Source: Arthrobacter sp. StoSoilB5 (lineage in GTDB: Bacteria; Actinomycetota; Actinomycetes; Actinomycetales; Micrococcaceae). From it: DNA of 64,000 bases. This document shows, in pieces, positions 25,421 through 33,060 of the stretch. A program made the translations under genes and the position numbers. Numbering within the stretch: the first letter of the stretch is position 1; the number at the start of each line of letters is the position of its first letter. The notes below the pieces were generated by a model. That model did no database searches, had not been told where the DNA came from, and saw only the letters and a program-made list of their open reading frames with translations. Where the stretch lies: positions 4,526,001 to 4,590,000 of the forward strand of contig NZ_AP024646.1 in NCBI RefSeq assembly GCF_019977235.1. Direction: 5' to 3'.

Positions 25421-25923
25421 TGGATGCCGGCCTTGGTCATGAGGGCTTCGAGCTGATCCGTGGCGCTGCGCAGCTCACGCAGAACGTCGGGAAGGCCGTG
25501 CTCCCCTGATCCCGCTTGCCCTTTCTCCGTGCCATTGTCGGGAGCGGTCAACGCATCACGGGCATGCAGTATTGCGCGCGAGATTGCAGCGAAGGAGGCC
25601 AGCATGTCATCTCGGAGCGACTTTTCCTCCTGGGTGGGGGCCGTGAATCCTTCAACTTCATCCGTAGCCGACTCAACCTCGCCCAACATGTCATCTGCCG
25701 TAGTGGCCCCGGCTGCCGCCGTGGTGCTCTTTTTAATCCTGAGGTCTACAGCCAGCGTGGCAGCTTGGACGGCGGAGAATACCTCTTTTGCTGGTCCTTC
25801 AAGCGTGTCCGGGGAAGGATGAGGTGAGCATGCGGTCATAGCTCCGGCGAGGATCGCCAGAGTCAGGAGGATCGCCGCGGGGCGTCTGGCATGCGGACTC
25901 ACGATGGCTGCGGAATCTGGCAA
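25417..25923 (-). CDS. Putative lipoprotein upstream of the Nramp carrier
   Basis: 168 aa. A basic N-region (HARRP) and hydrophobic stretch (AAILLTLAILAGAM) end in TAC, a lipobox-like cleavage site, so residue ~32 Cys is probably lipid-modified. The mature part is helical, with Ser/Glu-rich segments (VESATDEVEGF, EEKSLRDDMLASF) and resembles no family I can name. Its 4-nt overlap with the Nramp gene suggests a joint role, possibly as an extracytoplasmic metal or pH accessory, but that is inference from position. Confidence 0.6.
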   Translation of the reverse strand: MPDSAAIVSPHARRPAAILLTLAILAGAMTACSPHPSPDTLEGPAKEVFSAVQAATLAVDLRIKKSTTAAAGATTADDMLGEVESATDEVEGFTAPTQEEKSLRDDMLASFAAISRAILHARDALTAPDNGTEKGQAGSGEHGLPDVLRELRSATDQLEALMTKAGIQ

Positions 25924-26102
25924 CCGGCTTGTGGATCCATCCCTGTGTAATTAAGGGGCCCGGCGAGGATATTGAGGGCGATCGTCGCGAACTGCGAACA
26001 CTGCGCGGGCGGGGCGTTGTAATAGCCGCGCTGGCCAGCCGCTATTGCTCCAATGACGAGCCATACAACTACGAACAGCCCAATAATTGAACCGATTCGC
26101 AT
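25899..26102 (-). CDS. Small membrane protein (67 aa)
   Basis: 67 aa with one N-terminal span (SIIGLFVVVWLVIGAIAAG) followed by an extracytoplasmic tail containing two Cys (PPAQCSQF and QAGCQIP) and a predicted partly amphipathic helix. ATG 26102 follows GGGGAAG. It overlaps the lipoprotein start by 25 nt. This type of short protein with the ‘RGYYNAPPAQCSQFATIALNI’-like pattern recurs, as I recall, in Arthrobacter genomes. Function is unknown; it may be a chaperone or a part of an envelope stress complex. Confidence 0.6.
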   Translation of the reverse strand: MRIGSIIGLFVVVWLVIGAIAAGQRGYYNAPPAQCSQFATIALNILAGPLNYTGMDPQAGCQIPQPS

Positions 26103-26167
26103 TTCTTCCCCAATCGATAAACGGGAAATACGCCCAGCTATTAGTACCTGCTGGGTGGCCGAAGGGC

Positions 26168-26205
26168 GCGGTCGGGGCCGGGATCCCTTCCCTGACCCCG
26201 ACCGC
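26168..26205 (-). other. 10-bp GC-rich hairpin in the gap upstream of the small membrane gene
   Basis: Arms 26168-26177 and 26196-26205 pair perfectly over 10 bp with an 18-nt loop. On the minus strand no U-tract follows, but on the + strand AAAA follows. It separates the two small-gene pairs and could be a terminator without U-tract or an mRNA stabiliser. Confidence 0.45.
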
Positions 26206-26216
26206 AAAACCCCATG

Positions 26217-26480
26217 TCAATCCGTCGGATTAGTTTCAGTAGTTAAACCGCGGTCATCCCCGGTCCGCTCATCCTTCTCTTCTGCCGGCCCAGGTGGATT
26301 TGCCGATTCGCTTCCTCCGGCATCCGCGGCATCTTCCGAACCATCCCCGGATGCGTCGCCAACAGGTACCTGATCACTGGAGGCGGGAGCCCCAAGATCA
26401 CGGGGGATCGGATAACCCGGTGTCGTGATCCCATCGTGCACCTGGCTGAAGCCGGCAACTTCGGTTGGATCAGTTGTCAT
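26217..26480 (-). CDS. Acidic hypothetical protein (87 aa)
   Basis: 87 aa, hydrophilic, with low-complexity acidic regions (GDGSEDAADAGGSES, EEKDERTGDD) and no recognisable fold. The start ATG 26480 overlaps the stop of the preceding small membrane gene by 4 nt, which is the main evidence that it is real. It ends shortly before a GC-rich hairpin. It is probably a disordered cytoplasmic partner of the small membrane protein, but the function is unknown. Confidence 0.6.
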   Translation of the reverse strand: MTTDPTEVAGFSQVHDGITTPGYPIPRDLGAPASSDQVPVGDASGDGSEDAADAGGSESANPPGPAEEKDERTGDDRGLTTETNPTD

Positions 26481-26635
26481 ACGCGTGACCGGCCCCGGCC
26501 AAGAACCCAGCCGATGAGCGCCAGGACCAGCAAGATAATTCCTACCCACAGGAGGAAACTCAGGGCCTGGTTAAACCCGCCAACAAGCAGCAGTATGATC
26601 GCAATGACGCCGGCAATCACCAATAGTGTGTTCAT
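26477..26635 (-). CDS. Small two-span membrane protein (DUF6131-like)
   Basis: 52 aa, almost entirely two hydrophobic helices (MNTLLVIAGVIAIILLLVGG and LSFLLWVGIILLVLALIGWV) ending in GRGRSRV. The layout (a hairpin of two helices plus a basic tail) resembles the small DUF6131 membrane proteins of actinobacteria. ATG 26635 is used; the AAGGGA upstream is 11-12 nt away, a little long. Translationally coupled to the acidic gene that follows. No function is known. Confidence 0.6.
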   Translation of the reverse strand: MNTLLVIAGVIAIILLLVGGFNQALSFLLWVGIILLVLALIGWVLGRGRSRV

Positions 26636-26863
26636 GTAAGCTACGCATCCCTTCAAACAAATTTGTCCAGTTAGGAAGGCGTCCGCTGGGACTCCAATTG
26701 GAGCTCCACCCCAAAGCAACGGGCACCGAACGGAGAAATGATCTCCTTATTCCGTACTTACCCCAAATGACAACAGTTCAAACAGAACCCTGCCTTCCGA
26801 AGCACGTGCACAGCATCATGATAGGCGCGCTTTCTGTCCCGGCGAAGTAGTTCCTCAGGAAAC

Positions 26864-27628
26864 TTAGTACCTCTTCGCGGAAAACGCTCCGAGGGCCTGG
26901 CTGATCTCCCGCGCCGTACCCGCTGCGGCCTCGCCATATTCCTGGTATTTGGCGGGCACAATCCTGCTTGACGGCCCGGAGATGGAGATTGATCCTGCTG
27001 CTACGCCGCCCGGGCCCAACAAGGGAACTCCAATTGAGGTAATTCCCGTGCTGAGGCCTTGTTCGTTGATGGAATAGCCGCGGGCACGGGTTTCTCCAAT
27101 CATCGCCCGGAGTTGCGCGGGGTCAACCACGGTTTGCGGCGTCAGGGCTTCAAGGGGTGTGGCCAGATATTCATCCACGATTGCGTCATCAGCGGCGGAC
27201 AAGTAGGCAATCCCGGTGGAGGACGCATGCATCGGCAGCCGGGATCCCAACGGAAGGAAGGCCCTCAGGACATGGGGCGTGTCCAGGCGCTCGATGATGA
27301 GCATGTACCCGCGGTCAGGGACAGCAAGGTGGACAGTTTCCGTGGTGTCCAACTGCAATGCGTTCAGCGGGCCCATGGCGGCGTCGCGGATGACAGATCC
27401 GCTGCTGCCCCGGCTGGCCACGGCAAAAGCATGGTTGGTCAAAACCCACTTTCCCGACTGGGCTTCAGATTGAGCAACCCAACCCAGTTCGGCCAGGGTC
27501 CTCAACATCCGAAGGACCGTGGCCTTAGGGACGTCCACCTCACGGCTCAGCTCAGACAGGCCTGCCGGCTGGTTGTCCGATACGGCTTCAAGAACCCTGA
27601 TCGCCGTGACCACACTCTGCGTACTCAT
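26864..27628 (-). CDS. IclR-family transcription regulator
   Basis: 254 aa. N-terminal winged helix (~5-60: LSELSREVDVPKATVLRMLRTLAELG) and C-terminal IclR effector domain (~75-250: LVPLLGPGGVAAGSISISGP, with the AYLSAADD and GYSINEQGLSTGI segments). It is divergent from the MatC-like carrier, CoA-transferase and crotonase operon and is probably its specific regulator. The perfect palindrome at 27688-27702 lies between the genes and is a likely binding site. Confidence 0.9.
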   Translation of the reverse strand: MSTQSVVTAIRVLEAVSDNQPAGLSELSREVDVPKATVLRMLRTLAELGWVAQSEAQSGKWVLTNHAFAVASRGSSGSVIRDAAMGPLNALQLDTTETVHLAVPDRGYMLIIERLDTPHVLRAFLPLGSRLPMHASSTGIAYLSAADDAIVDEYLATPLEALTPQTVVDPAQLRAMIGETRARGYSINEQGLSTGITSIGVPLLGPGGVAAGSISISGPSSRIVPAKYQEYGEAAAGTAREISQALGAFSAKRY

Positions 27629-27687
27629 TCACCCTCCCGCTTGACCACTCACTTCTTATGACCTACGGTACAGGCGAATTCCCAAAA

Positions 27688-27713
27688 TGAACCAATGGTT
27701 CATCCAGTGAACC
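27688..27713. promoter_or_regulatory. Candidate IclR operator: TGAACC-AAT-GGTTCA plus half-site
   Basis: Perfect palindrome TGAACCAATGGTTCA at 27688-27702 and a third TGAACC half-site at 27708-27713, 20 bp from the first. It lies 60 bp upstream of the IclR start and 38 bp upstream of the TTG used for the carrier, the expected position for control of both. Confidence 0.65.
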
Positions 27714-27739
27714 GACGACGTTTGATTGGAGAACGGGTC

Positions 27740-29122
27740 TTGGAACAACAAATAGCTGCCCTCGCGATCTTTGTAGGTGTCTTTGTCCTGGCGACCCTGC
27801 GCAAGGTGCACATCGGCGTACTCATGTTCGCAGCGGCCGCCGGGGTTGGGATATGGATGGCAGGGATGTCGATCGACAAAGTAGTGGCGGGCTTCCCCAT
27901 CGGGATCCTGGTCCTGTTGGTGGGCGTCACCTACTTCTTCTCCATCGCGCAGGCCAACGGAACCATAGACCGCATCATCGAGATGGCAATCACCAAAGTA
28001 GGTGACCGCGCCTTCTTTCTTCCCATCGCATTCTTCGCGCTCACCATCGGCATCTCCGCCATGGGTTCCCCCTTGGCAGGCTTGGTCATGGCCCCCATCG
28101 GCATGCCGCTCGCCAAACGCTATGGCATCGACCGCATGCTGATGGGTATCGCCATTGGGTCCGGCCTCAGCGCAGGTGGCTTCGCGCCAACCAGCCTGTT
28201 CGGCATTGTCACGTACGGCACCGCCCGGGCAGCAGGAATCGACCTTGATCCGCTGGTCTTGTTCAGCGTGGCCCTGGGAACAAACCTCCTGCTGCTCGCT
28301 GGCGCTTATGTCATGTTTGGTGGATTCAAGCTGCTCAACACGCGCACCGCTGACGGCTTCGGCACCCAGTTGCCGTCCTTCAGCGCAAGCCGCCCGACGC
28401 CGTCGCACCCCTTCGAGCGCGAAGGCAACATCGCACGGGGCAAGCAAGCAGCCGTCCAGGTCCTTGACCCAAGTGCGGCGCGCGAGGAGGTACCGGCGTC
28501 GGCCCCAAAGCTCAACCGCAACCAGGTCATCACGGTGCTGTGCATGGCGGGGCTGGTTGTCACTGTCATCCTCATGTCCGTCCTGGGCTCAAACCCTGAC
28601 ATCGGCGTTCTCTGCTTCGCGTTTGCCTCGATCCTCACGCTCTGCGATCCGCAATCCGGCAAATCGGCAGTGGCCAAGATCGACTGGTCCACAGTGCTGC
28701 TGGTGGGTGGAATCATCACGTTCGTCGGAGTCCTTCAGACCATGGGAGCTGTTGCTCTGCTCGGCGAAGCAGCGGGCGCCGTCGGGACTCCCCTCCTGGC
28801 GGCGCTGGTGATCTGCGCAATCGGTGGACTCATCTCCGCGTTCGCCTCCACCACCGGAATGCTCGCAGCGCTGGTTCCCCTCGCCCTGCCGCTAGTAGCG
28901 TCCGGAGACATTGCCGGGTGGGCCGTCATTGCAGCACTGGGCGTGTGTTCCTCGATCGTGGACGTCTCGCCGTTCTCTACCGTCGGCGCAACCTTTGTGG
29001 CCACGGTCGATGCAGATGAGCGGCCCCGCGTCACCAGGCTCCTCACACGTTGGGGCCTGTCCATGGTGGTGGTGGGACCCCTCTTGCTGGTCGGTGCGCT
29101 GGTGCTTCCGTCGAGCCTCTAG
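27740..29122 (+). CDS. MatC-like dicarboxylate/malonate-type carrier
   Basis: 460 aa with about 12 spans. The N-terminus (FVGVFVLATLRKVHIGVLMFAAAAGV) and the block VTYFFSIAQANGTIDRIIEMA match the MatC dicarboxylate carrier N-terminal family that I recall, in the SLC13-like superfamily; duplicated halves are visible around SAMGSPLAGLV and SAFASTTGML. It imports a small dicarboxylate such as malonate or a branched acid. TTG 27740 with GGAGA 7 nt upstream is chosen because ATG 27695 lies inside the presumed IclR operator. Operon with CoA-transferase and crotonase, whose substrate it probably brings in. Confidence 0.75.
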   Translation: MEQQIAALAIFVGVFVLATLRKVHIGVLMFAAAAGVGIWMAGMSIDKVVAGFPIGILVLLVGVTYFFSIAQANGTIDRIIEMAITKVGDRAFFLPIAFFALTIGISAMGSPLAGLVMAPIGMPLAKRYGIDRMLMGIAIGSGLSAGGFAPTSLFGIVTYGTARAAGIDLDPLVLFSVALGTNLLLLAGAYVMFGGFKLLNTRTADGFGTQLPSFSASRPTPSHPFEREGNIARGKQAAVQVLDPSAAREEVPASAPKLNRNQVITVLCMAGLVVTVILMSVLGSNPDIGVLCFAFASILTLCDPQSGKSAVAKIDWSTVLLVGGIITFVGVLQTMGAVALLGEAAGAVGTPLLAALVICAIGGLISAFASTTGMLAALVPLALPLVASGDIAGWAVIAALGVCSSIVDVSPFSTVGATFVATVDADERPRVTRLLTRWGLSMVVVGPLLLVGALVLPSSL

Positions 29123-29176
29123 CTTCCTACGCAGTCCCACGCACTCAAGTTTTCCTACGCACGAAAGGTGCCCACC

Positions 29177-30418
29177 ATGCTCAAACCACTCCACGGAATC
29201 ACCGTGGTCGATCTCAGCCGCGCCCTCGCCGGCCCCTACTGCACCGCACTCCTGGCCGACATGGGCGCCCGGATCATCAAGGTGGAAAGCATTAATGGCG
29301 GCGATACCGCCCGCCAATGGCCCCCCTTCCAGGATGGCCACAGCCTCTACTTCGATTCCGTGAACCGGAACAAGGCCTCCGTTTGCGTTGATTTCTACTC
29401 ATCCGAGGGACGCGACATTCTCTCCACGCTGATAGCCGGAGCCGACGTCCTGGTGGAGAACTTCAAACCCGGCACCCTGGAGAAAATGGGGTTCACCGCT
29501 TCACGGTTGGAAGAACTCAATTCCGGGCTTGTGGTGGGGTCCGTCACCGGGTTCGGCAACACCGGGCCTCTCAAAGACGACGCCGGCCTGGATCAGGTCA
29601 TCCAGGGGATGTCCGGGCTGATGTCCGTCACCGGGCCAGGCGCCCACTCCGGCGCCGGCGAAACCTACCGTGTGGGGATACCGATCGTAGATATCACCTC
29701 CGGAATGGTGTGCGCGTTTGGGATCGTCGCAGCGCTGCTCGGAGTCCGCAGTGGTGAGCGCGTTAGCAAGGTGTCCACCTCCCTTCTGGAGACGGCGCTG
29801 AACCTGTCCGCATTTCAGGGACAAAAGGCGCTCAGCCTTAATGAAGCGCCCACTCCACAAGGGAACAACCACCCAGTCATCGCCCCTTACGGGATGTTCG
29901 CCACCGCCACCGAATCCATCAATATCGCGGTGGGCAGCGACAAACAATGGACGGCATTCTGTGGCCTGCTGGGTATTCCCACGGCGGTGGAGGATCCCCG
30001 CTTTATCACCGGGGCGGACCGCTCGGCCAACAGGCAGCAGCTAACCGAACTCATTGAAGCTTCCTTGGTGGCCAAACCGGCTGACGAATGGGTGCCACTG
30101 ATCAGCCAGGAAGGCATCCCCTGCGGCCCCATCTACAACTACACACAGGCCCTGGCCTCCGACCAGGTTGCCGCGCTGGGCCTTGTCCAGCACAGCCAGC
30201 GGCGGGACGGCTCTGAGCTTCCACTCCTACGCGGACCGCTGAGCCTGGACGGGGAACCCAGCGAAATCATGTCACCCCCGCCGCTGCTGGGCGAACACAC
30301 CACCGAAGTACTCATGGAGCTGGGAATGACCTACGACGACGTCACCCGGCTTGAGCGCAAGGGCCGCGTTCTGTGCCGGCCGGCGTCCACTTCGACAAAG
30401 ATTGGAGCAGGGCGATGA
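29177..30418 (+). CDS. Class III CoA-transferase (CaiB/BaiF)
   Basis: 413 aa. The family opening LHGITVVDLSRALAGPYC, the catalytic Asp in GLDQVIQGMSGLMSVTG, ENFKPGTLEKMGF, and ISQEGIPCGPIYN all fit class III CoA-transferases, which swap CoA between carboxylic acids with an aspartyl anhydride intermediate. It activates the acid imported by the upstream carrier. ATG 29177 has AAAGG 8 nt upstream. It overlaps the crotonase gene by 4 nt. Substrate not determinable; itaconate, mesaconate or short branched acids are compatible. Confidence 0.9.
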   Translation: MLKPLHGITVVDLSRALAGPYCTALLADMGARIIKVESINGGDTARQWPPFQDGHSLYFDSVNRNKASVCVDFYSSEGRDILSTLIAGADVLVENFKPGTLEKMGFTASRLEELNSGLVVGSVTGFGNTGPLKDDAGLDQVIQGMSGLMSVTGPGAHSGAGETYRVGIPIVDITSGMVCAFGIVAALLGVRSGERVSKVSTSLLETALNLSAFQGQKALSLNEAPTPQGNNHPVIAPYGMFATATESINIAVGSDKQWTAFCGLLGIPTAVEDPRFITGADRSANRQQLTELIEASLVAKPADEWVPLISQEGIPCGPIYNYTQALASDQVAALGLVQHSQRRDGSELPLLRGPLSLDGEPSEIMSPPPLLGEHTTEVLMELGMTYDDVTRLERKGRVLCRPASTSTKIGAGR

Positions 30419-31251
30419 GTACAGTTTCCCAGGCATCCCGTGTCTCCCATGAGGGCCTTGTGGGCCGGATAGCCGTGTCGGTCGCCGGGGGTATTGCAAC
30501 CGTGGAGATCTGCAATCCTGCGCAACGCAATGCGCTAACGCGGGCCATGTGCCTGGAAATCCAGGAGCTGATGCCCCGGCTCGATGCCGATCCCGATATT
30601 GCCGTGGTAGCTCTGCGCGGTGCGGGCGACACCTTCTGCGCCGGGGCTTCCATCAGCGAACTCTCCTCAGTGCTGTTGGACCCCCAGCCGGACGGTTCGG
30701 TTGTTGACCAGCTCAGCCTGGCCGATCACGCCATTGCATCGCTCTCCAAACCCACGGTTGCCATGATTGACGGTGCCTGCATGGGTGGAGGGTGGCAGAT
30801 CGCCTCGGCATGCGACTTCATCATTGCCAACGAGCGCGCCGTCTTCGGGCTGACCCCTGCCAAGATCGGCATCATCTACCCACGCCCGGGCATTGAACGG
30901 CTGGTCCGGCTGGTGGGGCACGCCAACGCGAAATACATCCTCCTTACCGGGCAAACATTTAGCGCATCGCAAGCCCAAGCGCTGGGTTTGGTGGCCGACG
31001 TCGTTCCTTCCGCATCCTTTGAGCAACAGTGCGGAGCGCTTCTTGGTTCGCTGCGGAGCCGTTCGCGTTTCTCGGTGCACTCCATGAAGCGGTTAGTGGA
31101 CCTGGATGCTTCGGACGCCGGACAGCCTGACATGGATCAGGAGTGGGCCGCTGCCTGGTCCGCCATGCCGGACAGTCCTGACATGGAGATCGGCATCAGC
31201 GCGTTCCTGAACCGCGAGCAACCCCGGTTTACGTGGCGGCCTCTTGGGTGA
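30415..31251 (+). CDS. Enoyl-CoA hydratase/crotonase-family protein
   Basis: 278 aa. Crotonase fold with the oxyanion strands GAGDTFCAGASISEL and GACMGGGWQIASACDFIIA, the HDGACMGGGW-type block, and C-terminal helix. The usual second catalytic acid (Glu near the ACDF strand) lies in a less typical context (TPAKIGIIYPRPG), so the exact reaction, hydration, dehydration or lyase, is open. ATG 30415 overlaps the CoA-transferase stop (ATGA). With MatC-like carrier and CoA-transferase it forms a three-gene acid-degradation unit under the divergent IclR. Confidence 0.85.
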   Translation: MSTVSQASRVSHEGLVGRIAVSVAGGIATVEICNPAQRNALTRAMCLEIQELMPRLDADPDIAVVALRGAGDTFCAGASISELSSVLLDPQPDGSVVDQLSLADHAIASLSKPTVAMIDGACMGGGWQIASACDFIIANERAVFGLTPAKIGIIYPRPGIERLVRLVGHANAKYILLTGQTFSASQAQALGLVADVVPSASFEQQCGALLGSLRSRSRFSVHSMKRLVDLDASDAGQPDMDQEWAAAWSAMPDSPDMEIGISAFLNREQPRFTWRPLG

Positions 31252-31338
31252 ACAGGGCTTGCCCGAGACGTGATCTATGCCTCAATCAGGGACAAGGCTG
31301 GCCTTTCCTCCGTTGGAAGAGAGACGACGGGAGGCCAA

Positions 31339-31920
31339 ATGCTCATTGTTCTGACAGGAATAGACGGTTCAGGAAAGACGACGGCGGCCCGCGCCTTGGT
31401 GGATTCGGCTCGCGCTGAGGGGCGGAACGCGCTGCTCCTCAGCAACCATGCTGCACGCCGACGGATGTCGCGCCTTTCGGAGAGATTCGGGTGGAAGCTG
31501 CCGCCACGCGCTGCGGATTTTGTAGAGACCAGCATCCGCGTGGCGAACGTCCTTATTTCGCATGTGCGAGCCCGGCAGTTCAACGGTTTGGTGGTAATGG
31601 ACAGGCATCTGTACTGCCAACTTGCCCTGCGCCGCGCGGCTGGATTAAGACGGGGCTGGTTGCTCCCATGGCTGGTGGAAAGGCTCCCCGATCCGGACCT
31701 CTTGATCCACTTCGACGTTGACCCGCCGCGTGCTTACGAAAGGGTCATGGCACGCGGCACCGACCAGGAAGAGCTGGCTGAGCTGGAAGCTTTCCGGGCC
31801 GCCTACCGCTCGCTTCCCGAGTTCCCCGACTTCATGGAGATTGACGCCAACGGAACACCCGACGACGTGTTCGCCCAGCTGAACCGGGTGATCGCGGCGA
31901 AGGAGTGCGTCCGGGTTTGA
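31339..31920 (+). CDS. Thymidylate-kinase-like P-loop kinase
   Basis: 193 aa. N-terminal Walker A LTGIDGSGKTT, then a DR motif (VMDRHLYCQLALRR) and LID-type Arg-containing loop (RVMARGTDQEELAEL) as in thymidylate-kinase-like proteins. It may phosphorylate dTMP or a different small nucleotide; the resident housekeeping tmk is not determinable from this window. ATG 31339 is preceded by GGGAGG. It is 87 bp downstream of the crotonase stop and may be independent of that operon. Confidence 0.75.
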   Translation: MLIVLTGIDGSGKTTAARALVDSARAEGRNALLLSNHAARRRMSRLSERFGWKLPPRAADFVETSIRVANVLISHVRARQFNGLVVMDRHLYCQLALRRAAGLRRGWLLPWLVERLPDPDLLIHFDVDPPRAYERVMARGTDQEELAELEAFRAAYRSLPEFPDFMEIDANGTPDDVFAQLNRVIAAKECVRV

Positions 31921-31967
31921 AGCCCCGGCATTCAAGCACGGGAAGGAGCCTCCGGCTTGCAAGTAAT

Positions 31968-31986
31968 TGATAGGCATAAACTATCG
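31968..31986. promoter_or_regulatory. Upstream LysR-type operator of the tartrate regulator (degenerate copy)
   Basis: TGATAGG-N5-ACTATCG at 31968-31986 repeats the perfect palindrome found before the tartrate dehydrogenase gene (32926-32944), with 12 of 14 arm bases identical. It is located 45 bp before the LysR gene's GTG, so autoregulation is likely. Confidence 0.6.
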
Positions 31987-32030
31987 ATGCCCTGCAAACC
32001 TCCCCACACATGCCCAAAGGACTCCAGCCC

Positions 32031-32924
32031 GTGGACACGCGAAAGCTCAAGTACTTCCTCGCCGTCGTGGATCACGACGGGTTCAACCGCGCGGCCGAGC
32101 ATCTTCTGATCGCCCAGCCATCACTGTCCCAAACCATTGCGAGCCTTGAGAAAGAGCTCGGCGTTCCCCTGTTCCACCGGATTGGCAGGCGCGCAGTCCT
32201 CAGTGAAGCCGGCAAGGAACTCGTGGGGCCGGCCCGCTTGGTGATGCGGGACCTCGACGCCGCCCAGTCTGCCGTCCAATCCTTGAGGGGAATGCGTAGC
32301 GGCCGACTGGACATCATCACGATGCCCTCTCCCGGCATCGAACCTTTGACCTCGATGATCGCCGCCTTCACAAAGCTCCATCCGTGGGTCCGGCTTAACG
32401 TGGGCGCTGCCTTCACTCCCGAAGAGGTGATCGAATCCGTTCGCAGTGGTAGCAGCGAGATCGGCTTGGCCGGTTCGCCGACCAAAATCAAGGTGCCCGG
32501 TGTCGAAGTCCTGGAACTTGAGCGCCAACCCCTGATCTTGATCGTCAATCCGCAAGCGGACACGTTCTCGCCCAAGGACACTGCTATCCAACGCGAGGAC
32601 CTCGGCGGCCATCGCCTCATCGCCAGCCAGCGCGGATCCCTGATGCGTTGGCTGGTGGACGATGCCTTGGCGCACGGCGTGGAGGTGGAGATCGTGGTGG
32701 AAGTCGCGCACAGAACGTCCATCCTTCCGCTAGTGCTGGCAGGCGTTGGTCACGCGGTGATGCCGTCGTCATGGGCCCCCACCGCGCACAAAGCCGGGCT
32801 CAGGACACTGCTGATCGAGCCGGTCAATTATCTGGATGTCGCAGTGCTGAGCCGGAAGGAAAACCTGACACCCGCTGCCAGAGCGTTCTTGGACGTGGCC
32901 AGCATTCATGGCGGCCATGGATAA
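32031..32924 (+). CDS. LysR-family regulator of tartrate genes
   Basis: 297 aa. N-terminal helix-turn-helix: RKLKYFLAVVDHDGFNRAAEHLLIAQPSLSQTIASLEKELG, then a C-terminal periplasmic-binding-like effector domain. GTG 32031 (AAAGGA 9 nt upstream) is chosen over ATG 32010, which lacks a ribosome-binding site. It is followed directly by tartrate dehydrogenase, DctA-like carrier and glycerate kinase genes and has the same palindrome as they do, so it probably activates them with tartrate or a tartrate product as effector. Confidence 0.85.
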   Translation: MDTRKLKYFLAVVDHDGFNRAAEHLLIAQPSLSQTIASLEKELGVPLFHRIGRRAVLSEAGKELVGPARLVMRDLDAAQSAVQSLRGMRSGRLDIITMPSPGIEPLTSMIAAFTKLHPWVRLNVGAAFTPEEVIESVRSGSSEIGLAGSPTKIKVPGVEVLELERQPLILIVNPQADTFSPKDTAIQREDLGGHRLIASQRGSLMRWLVDDALAHGVEVEIVVEVAHRTSILPLVLAGVGHAVMPSSWAPTAHKAGLRTLLIEPVNYLDVAVLSRKENLTPAARAFLDVASIHGGHG

Positions 32925-32925
32925 T

Positions 32926-32944
32926 GATAGGCGCTACCTATCAG
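32926..32944. promoter_or_regulatory. LysR-type operator TGATAGG-N5-CCTATCA
   Basis: Perfect 7-bp arms with a 5-bp centre, starting 1 bp after the LysR gene stop and 117 bp before the tartrate dehydrogenase ATG. Its close match to 31968-31986 in front of lysR supports a shared regulator. Confidence 0.7.
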
Positions 32945-33060
32945 CCGTATCGAAACTAAGTCTTGGACGCCAACCGACGCCGAACCGTCTACTTGAAGAG
33001 GAAGAACAGTGTGACCCCGCTAACAGGCTCACTGCTAACAAACTCAACGAGGAGGTAGGC

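Noticed and set aside
27695..27739. ATG start for the MatC-like carrier
   Set aside because: It lies within the presumed IclR palindrome and has no ribosome-binding site; TTG 27740 has GGAGA in place.
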